From: Staphylococcus sp. IVB6181
Lineage (GTDB): Bacteria; Bacillota; Bacilli; Staphylococcales; Staphylococcaceae
Assembly (NCBI RefSeq): GCF_025561445.1
Contig: NZ_CP095096.1
Span: 62,001-126,000, forward strand
DNA length: 64,000 nt
Direction: 5' to 3'
Under the pieces are notes generated by a model, which was not told the origin of the DNA, searched no databases, and was given only the letters and a program-made list of their open reading frames with translations. Of the stretch, positions 45,858 through 55,760 are shown one piece after another. Both the position numbers and the translations under genes were made by a program. The stretch's first letter is position 1. Every line of letters begins with the position of its first letter.

Positions 45858-46277
45858 TTAAACAGAAGCTAATGTTTCATGTAAAACATCTTCTACTGTT
45901 AATGTTTTGTAATAGTTCATCAACAATGCATGTTCTTGTTTGCGGTGTTTCTCCATCGTATTCGCGATTTCTCGGGAAATCTCGCAATCACTGTGTGTAT
46001 TGCCGGTGAAAAGGCGGCCTTGTGAACGATCAGCTGTGAAGAGATTGAATAAGTCAGCTAAATTCGCTGAGCGGGTTGTTTCATTGGCTTGATAGCCGCC
46101 GTATTTTCCGCGTACAGTTTCTACATACCCATGTTCGATGAGCTTTCCGGTTACTCTGCGTAATTGGACTGGATTAATACAAATCAATTCAGATAAAGTT
46201 TTACTGTTAAAACGCTCGTCTGCATGTTTCGTTAAGAAAGCAAGCAGATGCACAGCAATATTAAATTCTAAGTTCAC
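45858..46277 (-). CDS. hypR: Rrf2-family redox sensor HypR
   Basis: 139 residues from the GTG at 46277, chosen because AGAAGGTG lies 7 bp upstream and the protein then starts with NLEFNIAVH, as in HypR. Rrf2 winged HTH (about 1-75, CINPVQLRRVTGKL). Cysteines fall at 33 and 98, matching the redox pair Cys33-Cys99 that crosslinks under HOCl in S. aureus HypR. The third Cys of the S. aureus protein is absent. It is directly upstream of merA. A TGTAA-CTT-TTACA repeat lies before the start. Confidence 0.85.
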   Translation of the reverse strand: MNLEFNIAVHLLAFLTKHADERFNSKTLSELICINPVQLRRVTGKLIEHGYVETVRGKYGGYQANETTRSANLADLFNLFTADRSQGRLFTGNTHSDCEISREIANTMEKHRKQEHALLMNYYKTLTVEDVLHETLASV

Positions 46278-46294
46278 GTAGTTCACCTTCTTAA

Positions 46295-46307
46295 TGTAAC
46301 TTTTACA
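46295..46307. promoter_or_regulatory. Candidate HypR operator
   Basis: Inverted repeat TGTAA-CTT-TTACA, 18 bp before the hypR start. S. aureus HypR is reported to bind an inverted repeat with a 3-bp centre in front of its own gene; the match here is partial. Confidence 0.4.
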
Positions 46308-46493
46308 ATTACATTTAAACACATAAAGCGCATAACAGGAAATATTCTGTTCATTTCCCTTAAAAAGATAGCTTTTAAAAAAATATTGCCCCCTTTTTTA
46401 AGCGTTTTTGATATAAAGCGGAAGATAATAGGGTAACGGACAATATGCGTCCATATGCTCATGTATATTATGGTCCAAGGAGCTGATAGAAGA

Positions 46494-47363
46494 GTGGACA
46501 AAGCGACGAGAGTATTAAATTTATTCATACGTTTAGTCAATGGAGAAACAGTACGTAAAACAGATTTATCTGATTTTGGTCATGTCGGCGCAAAATCGAT
46601 TCAAAGAGATATTAATACGATTAATCACTTCTTTTATGAAAGTGAGTATTGGAACAACAAAAATACGAAAGTCGTATACAAACGCAGTATAGACGGCTAT
46701 CGGTTGATTAATAGTTCTTACAGCCAAAGCAGTTTGGCATTAATGGGTCTGATGATTAAAATGATCAGTCTGACACCGATTTTGCATATTGATATTTATA
46801 AATTATTCTTAAGAGAAATCGACAATAACCGTATTGAAGACAGACGTATATTAATGGATGTACTGAATCGTTTTCAAATTCGCAAAGAAGCATTGCCGGG
46901 CATTAATATGATGAACATCCATAAAGCCCTATTAACTAAAAAGACAATGTGGATGAAATTAAATGATCGCAACATTGAAGTGAAACCTTTATCGACGATG
47001 TACATGCATTTTGATTATTGGTTTACATACGAATACAACAAAGAAATCTATACCGAAAAAATGCGCAATATTTCGAATTTAAAAATTACAGAAAATACGA
47101 TAGGCGCAACACAGCAGCAAGGAATAGTCATTTTCGAAGTAGATAATTCAATCTGGGATATGTTCAGACAGCAGTTTGCGATAAGAGAAATCATCAAACG
47201 TACGAACAATGATACCGTTATCGCTTATGTCTCTTGTACAGAACGCGACGCATTTTATGCATCATATCAACTCGCACCGTTAGCACGTATGTTAGGACCG
47301 CAAATTTATATTGACCGTTTCATCGACCGTTTAGATACTATCAAAAACAGTTATGTCTCATGA
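46494..47363 (+). CDS. HTH/WYL-type transcriptional regulator
   Basis: 289 residues from the GTG at 46494 (AAGGAGCTG upstream; earlier in-frame starts include the promoter region of hypR). N-terminal HTH of the DeoR/YafY kind (RKTDLSDFGHVGAKSIQRDINTI, in parts) and a C-terminal half with the WYL-like segment WFTYEYNKEIYTEKM. No target operon is obvious; it is divergent from hypR-merA. The WYL tryptophan-tyrosine motif itself is degenerate. Confidence 0.7.
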   Translation: MDKATRVLNLFIRLVNGETVRKTDLSDFGHVGAKSIQRDINTINHFFYESEYWNNKNTKVVYKRSIDGYRLINSSYSQSSLALMGLMIKMISLTPILHIDIYKLFLREIDNNRIEDRRILMDVLNRFQIRKEALPGINMMNIHKALLTKKTMWMKLNDRNIEVKPLSTMYMHFDYWFTYEYNKEIYTEKMRNISNLKITENTIGATQQQGIVIFEVDNSIWDMFRQQFAIREIIKRTNNDTVIAYVSCTERDAFYASYQLAPLARMLGPQIYIDRFIDRLDTIKNSYVS

Positions 47364-47431
47364 GCAGAAGAAAGACATTGCGACGTGCTTAATTTCAATT
47401 GAAAGTTGATATAGGATAACGATATAGCAAG

Positions 47432-47465
47432 CATAAAAAAGGAAAGCGAGCGGACTCACTTTCCT
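47432..47465 (-). terminator. Terminator behind the aldehyde dehydrogenase remnant
   Basis: On the minus strand, GGAAAGTGAG / CTCGCTTTCC with a TTTTTTATGC tail. Confidence 0.75.
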
Positions 47466-47483
47466 GATTTATGATGCATTGAA

Positions 47484-47904
47484 CTATTCAGGTGTATTCA
47501 AGTTGCCGATAGACAAGTAGCGTTTTTCTAAATAAGGTTCAATACCTTCAATACCGCCTTCACGGCCATAGCCGCTTTCTTTCACACCGCCGAAAGGTGC
47601 GTGCGGTGCAGAAGGTGCACCATCGTTCCAACCGACAACACCATAATTTAATTCATCGTTTAAATAGATGCCTGTGCGATAGTCATTCGTGAAGTAATAA
47701 GCAGCTAAGCCGAATTGTGTATCCCGCTGCGAGTGCTGGTGCCATTTTACGTGTAATCATTGCGGAAGGGAAGTTCCATGGGGTAATAGCACCCACAACA
47801 CCTACAGGGCATTGTCTGACAATCACATCTTTGTCAGGTGTATTGGCCGAAATAGTTCTGCCATACTTATCCGTTCCTACAATGATATTCTTCGTTAAGC
47901 TCAA
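47484..47904 (-). pseudogene. gabD: Succinate-semialdehyde dehydrogenase remnant (large internal and 5' deletion)
   Basis: Two pieces of one aldehyde dehydrogenase. From 47904 down to about 47727 reads like residues around the cofactor region of such enzymes ([36 protein letters not shown]). Then, out of frame and without a gap, the C-terminal end follows: [39 protein letters not shown] to TAG at 47484. The middle, with the catalytic Cys and Glu, is missing, as is the N-terminal third. Not functional. Confidence 0.9.
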
Positions 47905-48132
47905 TATAAAAAGTAATGATATTTAACCTACTATCACTGAAAAGGTTTTTAAAACGAGAGGTACCAATATAGAAAAAAGTAATGATATAAAAATAAAAAA
48001 GTTGTTACTGTTTTAAGGTACTTTGTAATTCAAAGAGACAAGCAGAAGGGGGTAAGAAAGGCTTCTTTTTGAGGTGTGTATATAAGAATGGAAGCGGACC
48101 AACCGAAGTCGATCCACTGCTTCCACATCATG

Positions 48133-48369
48133 TTATGAATGTAACACATGATGAACAGTGGCAATGAACACATCTTTAGAATAAAAATGTCGTTTAGCGC
48201 CTTTTGGAAAGAAAGGCACTATTGAGCCCTCCTCTATCCACTTTTCTAAAAGGGTTAAAGGAAAGCCAGCCTCCACCAATTCGTCTTCATCAGTAATCAG
48301 CTGATCCCAAGCAAAATTAATATCTCTAAGATCTACCTTACTTTCTGAAGTCAAATATTGTTCCAACAT
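48133..48369 (-). CDS. Orphan small protein with a possible DNA-binding fold
   Basis: 78 residues from the ATG at 48369 (AAAGGGTGA upstream). The sequence PLTLLEKWIEEGSIVPFFPKGAKRHFYSKDVF resembles the helix-turn-helix plus wing of MerR/excisionase-like proteins, in which RxFYSxxD is common. It is acidic at the N-terminus. The gene stands alone between a pseudogene and a metallophosphoesterase; a weak GGAAGC-type hairpin follows. Possibly an old plasmid or phage gene. Function unknown. Confidence 0.4.
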   Translation of the reverse strand: MLEQYLTSESKVDLRDINFAWDQLITDEDELVEAGFPLTLLEKWIEEGSIVPFFPKGAKRHFYSKDVFIATVHHVLHS

Positions 48370-48640
48370 ATCACCCTTTCTTCTCATAGTGTTTATGGAT
48401 AGAGGGCGTCAGCTGGAAGAGACCTGCAGTGCACTAACTCTCCATAATACGATACCCGTTGTTATTAATTTTAAATTCAAAACAAAAAAATAAGTGAAAT
48501 CAATACAGTGTTATTATATTGTTCAGTGCTTTAAGAAAGAATGGTTTTGTTTTGGAGTTGAATGTAATGACTTCGTATGCCGAGAGCATATAAAATATGA
48601 GATAATATACTTCAATCTTATTTGGGAGCAGGTGACAGAC

Positions 48641-49447
48641 ATGAGAATCGGAACCATATCAGATTTACATATAGATCGGCCATCAGATTATACTGAAGAT
48701 GAATATGCAAAACATTTAGCATTGCTGGTGCAGCAAGAAAACTTGGATATGTTGATAATTGCGGGCGATATTTCTAATCACTATCAAAAGTCATATGCGT
48801 TTGTAAAACAGATGAAGGCTTTGACAGGGGTAGATATTCGCTTTATTCCGGGTAATCATGATTATTGGTCGCCTGAAGGGCAGTCTACCAAGGATATTCA
48901 TACATTCTTCTTAAACCAGCCTGAACAGTTGATGGGACGTCCTTATATCATTAATGATGAATGGGCAATTGTAGGCAACAGCGGCTGGTATGATTATAGT
49001 TATGCGAATCCTAAATATTCATTAGAACATTTGGAGCGCCGCCGTTTTAAAGGTGCCACTTGGCAAGATAAAGTTCATGTGGATTGGGGAATGTCTGATA
49101 TTGAAGTATTGCGCAAAGCGGCAGAATTAGCTGAAAAAGATCTGCGCCAAGTAGGTCGTCGCAATATCATTTTAGTCACACATGTAGTGACAGACCCGAG
49201 TTTTAAAGTCCCTATGCCGCATCTAATCTTTGATTATTTCAATGCTTATATCGGCACTTCTGACTTTGAACCCTTCTATCAACGTTATCCGATTCACTAT
49301 AGTTTGATGGGGCATGTTCATTTTCGAGGTGAAATATCGAAAAACGGGGTACAATACAAATGTGTATCTTTAGGTTATTTTAGAGAATGGCGTTCAAAAG
49401 ATATAGATAAAGAAATCCGTCATGCTTTGAAAATTATAGAAATATAG
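48641..49447 (+). CDS. Metallophosphoesterase
   Basis: 268 residues from the ATG at 48641 (GGGAGCAGGTGA upstream). Calcineurin-like motifs in order: SDLHID, IIAGDISNH, IPGNHDYW, VTHVV and LMGHVHFRG. Two metal ions are expected. Physiological substrate unknown; cytosolic. The small membrane protein gene follows 12 bp after the stop, so the two are coexpressed. Confidence 0.88.
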   Translation: MRIGTISDLHIDRPSDYTEDEYAKHLALLVQQENLDMLIIAGDISNHYQKSYAFVKQMKALTGVDIRFIPGNHDYWSPEGQSTKDIHTFFLNQPEQLMGRPYIINDEWAIVGNSGWYDYSYANPKYSLEHLERRRFKGATWQDKVHVDWGMSDIEVLRKAAELAEKDLRQVGRRNIILVTHVVTDPSFKVPMPHLIFDYFNAYIGTSDFEPFYQRYPIHYSLMGHVHFRGEISKNGVQYKCVSLGYFREWRSKDIDKEIRHALKIIEI

Positions 49448-49459
49448 AGGAGCAGAATC

Positions 49460-49789
49460 ATGGAGGATCTCTTAAGCTTTGCTTGGAATATATTAATTAT
49501 TGCTTTCTTTGTGCCATATTTTCTCATTGCGGTCGGCGGAATGGGTGTTTGTATCGTGAAGTTAACAAAAATGTATCAAGCACGCTTCAGCCGTATCTTT
49601 GAAAAGTATGACAATCAAGGAAGTTTGTACTATTCAATTTTAGTCATTTCGATTGGTTTAGCATTCATCTCATTTATTTTACCGTTTTATTTAGCGGCAC
49701 AATTTTTAGGTAATGCCTTATTGTTTATATTTTTCCTAGTCGGTCTCTACTTTATCTTTAAAAGGTACAAGAAGCGAAAGCAGTCTTAG
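49460..49789 (+). CDS. Small membrane protein of unknown function
   Basis: 109 residues with three hydrophobic helices (about 6-32, 54-76 and 80-100) and a basic tail FKRYKKRKQS. GAGGAGCAG upstream. No family recognised. Confidence 0.65.
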   Translation: MEDLLSFAWNILIIAFFVPYFLIAVGGMGVCIVKLTKMYQARFSRIFEKYDNQGSLYYSILVISIGLAFISFILPFYLAAQFLGNALLFIFFLVGLYFIFKRYKKRKQS

Positions 49790-50144
49790 CTTTTTGTGCC
49801 TTTTTGTTGTACATTTTACTGAAACAAAGTTGTAAGTTTAATCTATTTCAGTGTGGGAAAATCACAACCATGTCTTTCAATCATACATAGAAATACGTCA
49901 TTTTTTGTGTTAAATATTTCAATTTGATGATAAAACTTTAACACACTTGCCTCAAAAAGGTGTCGTTTATCCTATCTTCACAATGCTTACAACTTAGTAA
50001 TAGTCCGGTAATTATATTACATGCAAAATACATTTGTTTACAAAATAGTTGTACGTCTTTATTTAGTGAACAACCCGTGTTACCTTTACTCTTGTAATTT
50101 TGATTTATCGAAAAAAATTCTAAGGACGGGAGTTAGTTTACATT
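49790..50144. other. 355-bp gap upstream of lytM
   Basis: No coding frame. At 50016-50032, ATTACA-TGCAA-AATACA is a near match (one base off) to the reverse-strand WalR box, and lytM is controlled by WalKR in S. aureus, so this may be a WalR site. The rest is AT-rich. Confidence 0.35.
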
Positions 50145-51269
50145 ATGAATAAATTAGTCACAGCTACTATTGTAGGTTTGGGAGTTTCATCAGTAGGATT
50201 CATCAGCCATCACGCAGATGCGGCTGAAAATAATCAAGCAGCACCAGCACAAGCGCAATCACAAGCACAAACGCAAACACAGCAAACAGCAGATCAAACT
50301 AAAGGTTATTCATATGGCTCATACTTCACGAAAGATGCACAAGGCAATTACCACCACACATTGGATGGCAATTGGGACCAATCAATGTTCGACAATAAAG
50401 AATATCAATTTACATTAACTGATTCAGAGGGTGCAACACACTATTTCTACTTCCCTCAAAGTTTATTAAACCCTAACTATCAGCAAGACGATAATAACTA
50501 TTCAGCAAATGTATCAAGCGAAGATGTACAAAAGAATGGTTATGACGCGAACCAAGCACCTTCATCAGAAGATATCGCAAATAATCCAAACAAAGCATCT
50601 GAAAACCAAAATGCTTCAAATACACAATATGAAAACACATATAACCAAAATCAAGGACAAACAAACGCACCTGAACAAAATGCGACAGCAAACAACGGAC
50701 AAAATGTTCAAGCAGCACAAGCACCAGCATCTCAAAGCAATTCTGGTCAAGCGAATGTCGCACAAACTTCAGCACCGCAAGCAAATACTGGCGGTTCTAC
50801 ACAAGGTTCTGACCAAGCGCAGCAAACATCAGGCGACAGTGCACCAAGCACATCAGCTGACGGTGCAACTGCAGATGATGCAAGCTGGTTAACAAAACAC
50901 CCTAAAATCCAACCGTATGGTCAATACCACGGCGGCGGTGCACACTACGGTGTAGACTATGGTATGCCTGAAAACACACCAGTTTACTCATTAACAGACG
51001 GTACAGTAACACAAGCTGGCTGGAGTAACTACGGCGGCGGCAACCAAGTTACAATCCAAGAGAAAAACAGCGACAATTACCAATGGTATATGCACATGAA
51101 TAAATTAAATGTTCAAGAAGGTCAAGATGTGAGTGCCGGCGATCAAATCGGTTTATCTGGCAACACTGGTAATTCAACTGCACCACACTTACACTTCCAA
51201 CGCATGCAAGGTGGCGTAGGTAACCAATACAGTGTAAACCCAGACAGCTACATCAACAGCCAAGCATAA
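50145..51269 (+). CDS. lytM: LytM-type glycyl-glycine endopeptidase
   Basis: 374 residues. Signal peptide of about 26 residues ending in ADAAE. A Gln/Asn/Ala/Ser-rich low-complexity linker (about 140-245) precedes the M23 peptidase domain (about 255-370): the zinc ligands sit in HYGVDYG (H-x3-D) and HLHF, and the first catalytic His is in WYMHM. The N-terminal [21 protein letters not shown] matches LytM. Cuts the pentaglycine bridge. Intact and monocistronic. Confidence 0.92.
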   Translation: MNKLVTATIVGLGVSSVGFISHHADAAENNQAAPAQAQSQAQTQTQQTADQTKGYSYGSYFTKDAQGNYHHTLDGNWDQSMFDNKEYQFTLTDSEGATHYFYFPQSLLNPNYQQDDNNYSANVSSEDVQKNGYDANQAPSSEDIANNPNKASENQNASNTQYENTYNQNQGQTNAPEQNATANNGQNVQAAQAPASQSNSGQANVAQTSAPQANTGGSTQGSDQAQQTSGDSAPSTSADGATADDASWLTKHPKIQPYGQYHGGGAHYGVDYGMPENTPVYSLTDGTVTQAGWSNYGGGNQVTIQEKNSDNYQWYMHMNKLNVQEGQDVSAGDQIGLSGNTGNSTAPHLHFQRMQGGVGNQYSVNPDSYINSQA

Positions 51270-51293
51270 GACAAGCTATAATTATCATTATTT

Positions 51294-51338
51294 AATACGT
51301 TATCTCTGGTAAAAGTTCTGGAGATAACGTATTTTTTT
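51294..51338 (+). terminator. Terminator after lytM
   Basis: AATACGTTATCTC / GAGATAACGTATT perfect stem, then TTTTT. Confidence 0.85.
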
Positions 51339-51401
51339 ATATTTTTAAGCGCAAAACCCGCTTTTATTAATTTGAATATTCCGGAAACTTAATAGGTGTG
51401 A

Positions 51402-51430
51402 TACAATATATCTGATTGTAAGCGATTGCC
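51402..51430. promoter_or_regulatory. Extended -10 promoter and cre in front of the citM-type gene
   Basis: TGATACAAT gives an extended -10 (TACAAT at 51402-51407). TTGTAAGCGATTGCC at 51416-51430 agrees with the CcpA consensus in 14 of 15 positions and covers the region just downstream of the start of transcription, a road-block position. Confidence 0.55.
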
Positions 51431-51462
51431 GACAATTAAATCATAATTAAAGGGGACACATC

Positions 51463-52770
51463 ATGAATTTAGCACTATTAGGATTTGTTATGATTATTGT
51501 TTTTATGGCATTGATCATGAGCAGGAAAATGTCAGCGCTGGTCGCATTAATTATTGTGCCAGTTGTATTCGGATTAGTTGGGGGATTTTATGACACTTTA
51601 GGAAAAGATATTATTAAAGGATTAACGACTGTTGCGCCGACAGGGATTATGCTGGTATTTGCGATTTTATACTTCGGCGTAATGATTGATGCGGGATTAT
51701 TCAATCCGGTCATCAGCGTTATTATGAAAGGGGTTAAAGGCGACCCTGTTAAAATAACTATCGGTACAGTAGCGTTAGCATCCATTGTTGCTTTAGACGG
51801 AGACGGCACAACAACGTTTATTATTACCGTAACAGCTATGCTGCCGCTGTATAAGAAAATGGGTATGAATCCATACATATTATCAACTTTAGCATTATTA
51901 TCAATCGGTGTGATGAATATGACACCTTGGGGCGGACCGACTGCACGTGGGATTTCAGCGCTGCAATTAACAACAGAAGAGGTCTTTACACCGTTGATTC
52001 CTGTCATGATTGCAGGGATTATCTTCGCATTTTGTGCTGCTTATGTCTTAGGAAAGAGAGAACGCAAGCGTGTAGGGATTAAAAATCATTTGTCTCTGAC
52101 ACTAGAAGAAATGCATGTTTCCAATGAAAAGGATGAAGATGAAATTGCATTGCTGCGACCAAAACTCACAATCGTGAATACGTTTCTGACATTCGCATTG
52201 TTAGTCGCGTTAATCACCGATTTCTTGCCGATTCCTGTACTTTTTATGCTCGGCTTTGCAATTGCGTTAATTATCAACTATCCAAAACTGCAAGTACAAG
52301 CTGATTTAGTGAAACGCCATGCAGGCAACATTTTAGCAGTAGTCAGTTTAGTGTTTGCGTCTGGTGTATTCACAGGTGTAATGAGCGGAACGAAAATGGT
52401 AGACCATATGGCAAGTGCACTTGTGCATATTGTTCCGGATGCAATGGGAAATCATTTTGCATTGCTGACTGCACTTTTGAGCATGCCTTTCACATACTTT
52501 ATGGCAAATGATCCGTTCTACTATGGTATCTTGCCGATTCTTGCGGAATCTGCACAACAATTCGGAGTAACTAAAGCCATGATGGCCAGAGCCTCTATCT
52601 TAGGTCAGCCGGTACATGTATTAAGTCCGTTATATGCGGCAGGTTATTTACTTGTCGGTATGATTGGTATTGATTACGGTACAAACCAAAAAATGGTATT
52701 AAAATGGGCTGTCGGTTCTTCTTTATGCATGATTATTGTTGCGTGTATCATTGGTGTGCTGGCGTTTTAA
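51463..52770 (+). CDS. Metal-citrate/proton symporter, CitMHS family
   Basis: 435 residues with twelve hydrophobic helices. Characteristic segments: GLTTVAPTGIMLVFAILYFGVMIDAG, in parts, ALDGDGTTTFIIT, and PWGGPTARG, matching the CitM/CitH transporters of Bacillus, which take up citrate complexed to Mg2+ or Ca2+. AAAGGGG precedes the ATG. A cre is upstream, as in B. subtilis citM. Which metal is preferred cannot be told. Confidence 0.87.
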   Translation: MNLALLGFVMIIVFMALIMSRKMSALVALIIVPVVFGLVGGFYDTLGKDIIKGLTTVAPTGIMLVFAILYFGVMIDAGLFNPVISVIMKGVKGDPVKITIGTVALASIVALDGDGTTTFIITVTAMLPLYKKMGMNPYILSTLALLSIGVMNMTPWGGPTARGISALQLTTEEVFTPLIPVMIAGIIFAFCAAYVLGKRERKRVGIKNHLSLTLEEMHVSNEKDEDEIALLRPKLTIVNTFLTFALLVALITDFLPIPVLFMLGFAIALIINYPKLQVQADLVKRHAGNILAVVSLVFASGVFTGVMSGTKMVDHMASALVHIVPDAMGNHFALLTALLSMPFTYFMANDPFYYGILPILAESAQQFGVTKAMMARASILGQPVHVLSPLYAAGYLLVGMIGIDYGTNQKMVLKWAVGSSLCMIIVACIIGVLAF

Positions 52771-52807
52771 TCAACTCAATAAATCAAAATGTTTTACGTG
52801 AAACTTT

Positions 52808-52838
52808 AAACACTTCAGGAAACTGAGGTGTTTTTTTA
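52808..52838 (+). terminator. Terminator after the citM-type gene
   Basis: AAACACTTCAG / CTGAGGTGTTT (one G-U) with GAAA loop and a TTTTT tail. Confidence 0.85.
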
Positions 52839-52940
52839 TGTGTCATTTGAAAATTTACAGTTTCTTAAAACTGTTATTGTAGAAAACTTTCTGAAAGTTG
52901 AATATAATTGAGTTGCAAAAGTTTTGTCGGGGGATAGAAT

Positions 52941-53609
52941 ATGAAGAAAATCTGTACAACATGTAAAAATAAATTGAACTCAAATGAAAAATATTGTACA
53001 AACTGCGGAACAGCGGCATCGCACAATCAATTTTCTCGTTCGGATATCTTGCATTATAAACAAGATAACAGCAACTTGAAGACATTCGTATGGTGCAGTG
53101 TACTCGTTGTGGTATTCTTAGCTCTGATTGCAGGCTTAATCTATTGGTTTTTCGTATTTTGTTCAAACCAGATCGGACAAGCACAGCCGAAAGCATCTGC
53201 TTTGCCGAAAACACATAAGGTTAATGTAGATGTGAACTCAGCGCAATTCAGCCAAGGTTATATGCATACACCTAATACAGAGGGTTATGAAGGATTTGAA
53301 CTAGGCGAAACTAAAAATGGAATAGAGAAAGAATACGGCATCTCTGAAGGTACGAAGACAATTGATGGGAAGAAAGCAGAATTATACGGTGATATTGGTA
53401 TCAGCTACAATAAGGACAATAAAGTCAATCATGTGTATGTGGTTCCGGATAAAATGACTAAAGATGCATTTACGGATTTCCACAACGCTCCAGATGAAAT
53501 TTCGAACGGCATTTGGTATTACGATTTAGATAAGTCCAACGGTTTTACTATCAAAGCCTATACATCTAAGCACCACATAGAAGCCATCGAAAACATCACG
53601 CAAAGATAA
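52941..53609 (+). CDS. Zinc-ribbon membrane-anchored protein of unknown function
   Basis: 222 residues. N-terminal zinc ribbon CTTC-N-CTNC (4-22), one membrane helix (about 50-72, VWCSVLVVVFLALIAGLIYWF), then an extracellular domain of about 145 residues (VDVNSAQFSQGYMHT, LYGDIGISYN, TIKAYTSKHH). The outer domain recalls a YcdB/YfkD-like beta fold, but no firm assignment can be made. GGGGGATA precedes the ATG. Confidence 0.7.
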   Translation: MKKICTTCKNKLNSNEKYCTNCGTAASHNQFSRSDILHYKQDNSNLKTFVWCSVLVVVFLALIAGLIYWFFVFCSNQIGQAQPKASALPKTHKVNVDVNSAQFSQGYMHTPNTEGYEGFELGETKNGIEKEYGISEGTKTIDGKKAELYGDIGISYNKDNKVNHVYVVPDKMTKDAFTDFHNAPDEISNGIWYYDLDKSNGFTIKAYTSKHHIEAIENITQR

Positions 53610-53898
53610 CAATAGAGAGAATAAATCAATCATATCAGCGCCTTGAACACAGAACAGTTCGAGGTGCTTTTATTATGACAGGTCAGACTTCCGTTTGTCT
53701 GAAGGAAGTGCGTAGGGTGTCTTAACCAAACTCTTTCTATCCCATTTACTCAATTAATTAATACATTCTATTTCGTACAAATGATTAATTAATTGTAAAT
53801 TTAAAATAAACCATACTATTTAGATAAGTATTTTGGTAAACTAATTTATTGTATAGATGAATTGCATTAGGAAATTTGTAGTAAAGTGTGGGAAGTGT

Positions 53899-55641
53899 AT
53901 GAAAAAGAAAATATACATAGTCATAGGGTTTGTGCTGATGAGTATTTTAACTTTTGCATCACCACTCTACGCAATCACACAACCCTTGCCGGAATTGAAT
54001 CGAGACCACTTATTTATTCAAGATCATGCCCATCTGTTAAGTGATGATGAAATTAAAGAAATGAATGACTTGGGTAAAAAGCTTGAACGAGAAACAGGTA
54101 TTGAAATGTTGATGGTTACTATGGAACAAGTAGAAGAACCTAGACGTGATTATGCGCTGCGTTTATTACGCGGATATGGTGTAGGGAAGAAAGACATTAA
54201 TAACGGGATAGTGATATTTTTAACTTTAGATGAGAAAAATGGTGCATTAGACCGAGGGGTAGAAATTCAAATCGGCTATGGTTTGGAAGGCTATTTCACG
54301 GATGCCAGGGTGGGGGCTATTATAGATGATTATGGTCTTCAAGATTTTAAGAAAGGCAACTATAACACAGGTCTTAAGAATATTTATCGTGCCATGTATG
54401 ATAAAAGCCAAACCGGCTATAAACATACTGATAAAAACGAACCGCTCTCTGATAGTATCGCGGCTAAATGGCATTTTTTAACACAGCGCAGTTCCAGTTT
54501 TTATTGGGGACGTATTAAAGAGTTGCTGCTGTTTTTCCTTTTGGGTATTCTTTATCCATTATTTGTAGGTATTTTAACTATAAAAGATGATGATGATCAC
54601 AAAGGCGGCAAAAGCGGAGGCGGACGCCCATCTGATACGAACTATTATGGAGGCTTTGGAAGTATTGGTGATACAGGGACTTCAGCTGGTTATTCATCCG
54701 GTTCATCTGGCGGATTCTCTGGAGGCGGCGGCTTTGGCACGGTTCCGGCGGCGGAGGAGGTGCTGGCCGTGGTTTCTAAAAATATATTGAGAGTGCTCAT
54801 GATCACGTTGGTGTTAGGGTTGGGAACAACGTATATCGCTAGCAGTGAAACAGAGTATAAACCATTACCGATGCTTAATGAAGACCATATTTATGTACAA
54901 GATAATGCACATATTTTGACTAGAGATCAAATTAATCATCTTCAAAAGCATTCAAGTGAAAATAGGTATAACTATGATTTGATGGTTGTGACAGAGAAAG
55001 ATTTAGAAGGCAGCAAGCCTGAAAAATATGCTAAGCGTATTTATGAAGCTTATCAATTAGGTCTCTACCATTCTGGTGATTCTACCGAACCGATTAATGC
55101 TGCGGTTATTCTATTTAACGAAGCATCACCTGATTCGATCACAATTTATGCTGACCAGCAGCTTAAACATTATTTTACAAAGCGTAAAACCAAAGCACTG
55201 GTTAAGCAGACCGCTGAAGAAGCTTTCGAAAATAAACAATATGGTCAAGGTCTGGTAAGACTCTACGATAAAGTAGAAGAAGAAATACCTGTGGGCATTG
55301 ATAAAGCTGAAGAAAAAGGTCATACACTTCCAAAGTTTGAATATCGAAATGAGCCGACAGCTTCTGAAAAGTTATCTGCTGCGTTTTGGGGCTTTATCAG
55401 AAATGGTACATGGTTCGGTGCTATTACGGGAACACTTATCCTGTTAACTTCTTTTTTATCAAGCGGAAAAGGAAAAGAAAAGGAAGAAAAACAAGATACA
55501 CATTCAAGACTTAAGAGAATGCGAAAACTATCTAAGAAGCGTGCTAAGCTTAGAGAAAAGCGTAATGAAGAACGAAAAGAATCAGGTAAATTGCATGGCA
55601 GTGATAAAAAATACTCTAACTCCATGCGTAATTATAAATAA
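53899..55641 (+). pseudogene. Two tandem TPM-domain membrane proteins joined by a frameshift into one frame
   Basis: A 580-residue frame from the ATG at 53899 (GGGAAGTG upstream). Copy one: signal peptide (about 1-28), TPM domain (about 30-160, LLSDDEIKEMNDLG, GYGLEGYFTDARVG), a membrane helix (about 200-225) and a Gly/Ser tail. Its natural stop, TAA at 54777-54779, is in another frame and would give the usual TPM-protein end GGAGRGF. A one-base loss near 54735-54745 bypasses that stop, so the frame runs into copy two, which has its own ATG at 54799 (ITLVLGLGTTYIASS; TPM domain; helix LGTGTLILLTSFLS-like; basic tail). Whether the 580-residue fusion is made and stable is unknown. In other species the two genes are separate. 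Confidence 0.8.
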
Positions 55642-55652
55642 TAATAACAAGC

Positions 55653-55698
55653 AAAAAGGTTCCACACAGCTTTTCATTAAGCCAGTGGAACCTTTTAA
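55653..55698. terminator. Bidirectional terminator
   Basis: AAAAGGTTCCAC / GTGGAACCTTTT perfect stem, between convergent genes. Confidence 0.85.
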
Positions 55699-55760
55699 TC
55701 TATATATTATCACCAAAGGGTGTTAAGCAAATTGTGATATTAATCTATTCAATCGTTTAA

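Noticed and set aside
50218..50892. Overlapping Lys/His/Gln-rich frames inside lytM
   Set aside because: They arise from the CAA/GCA-rich linker of LytM read in other frames.
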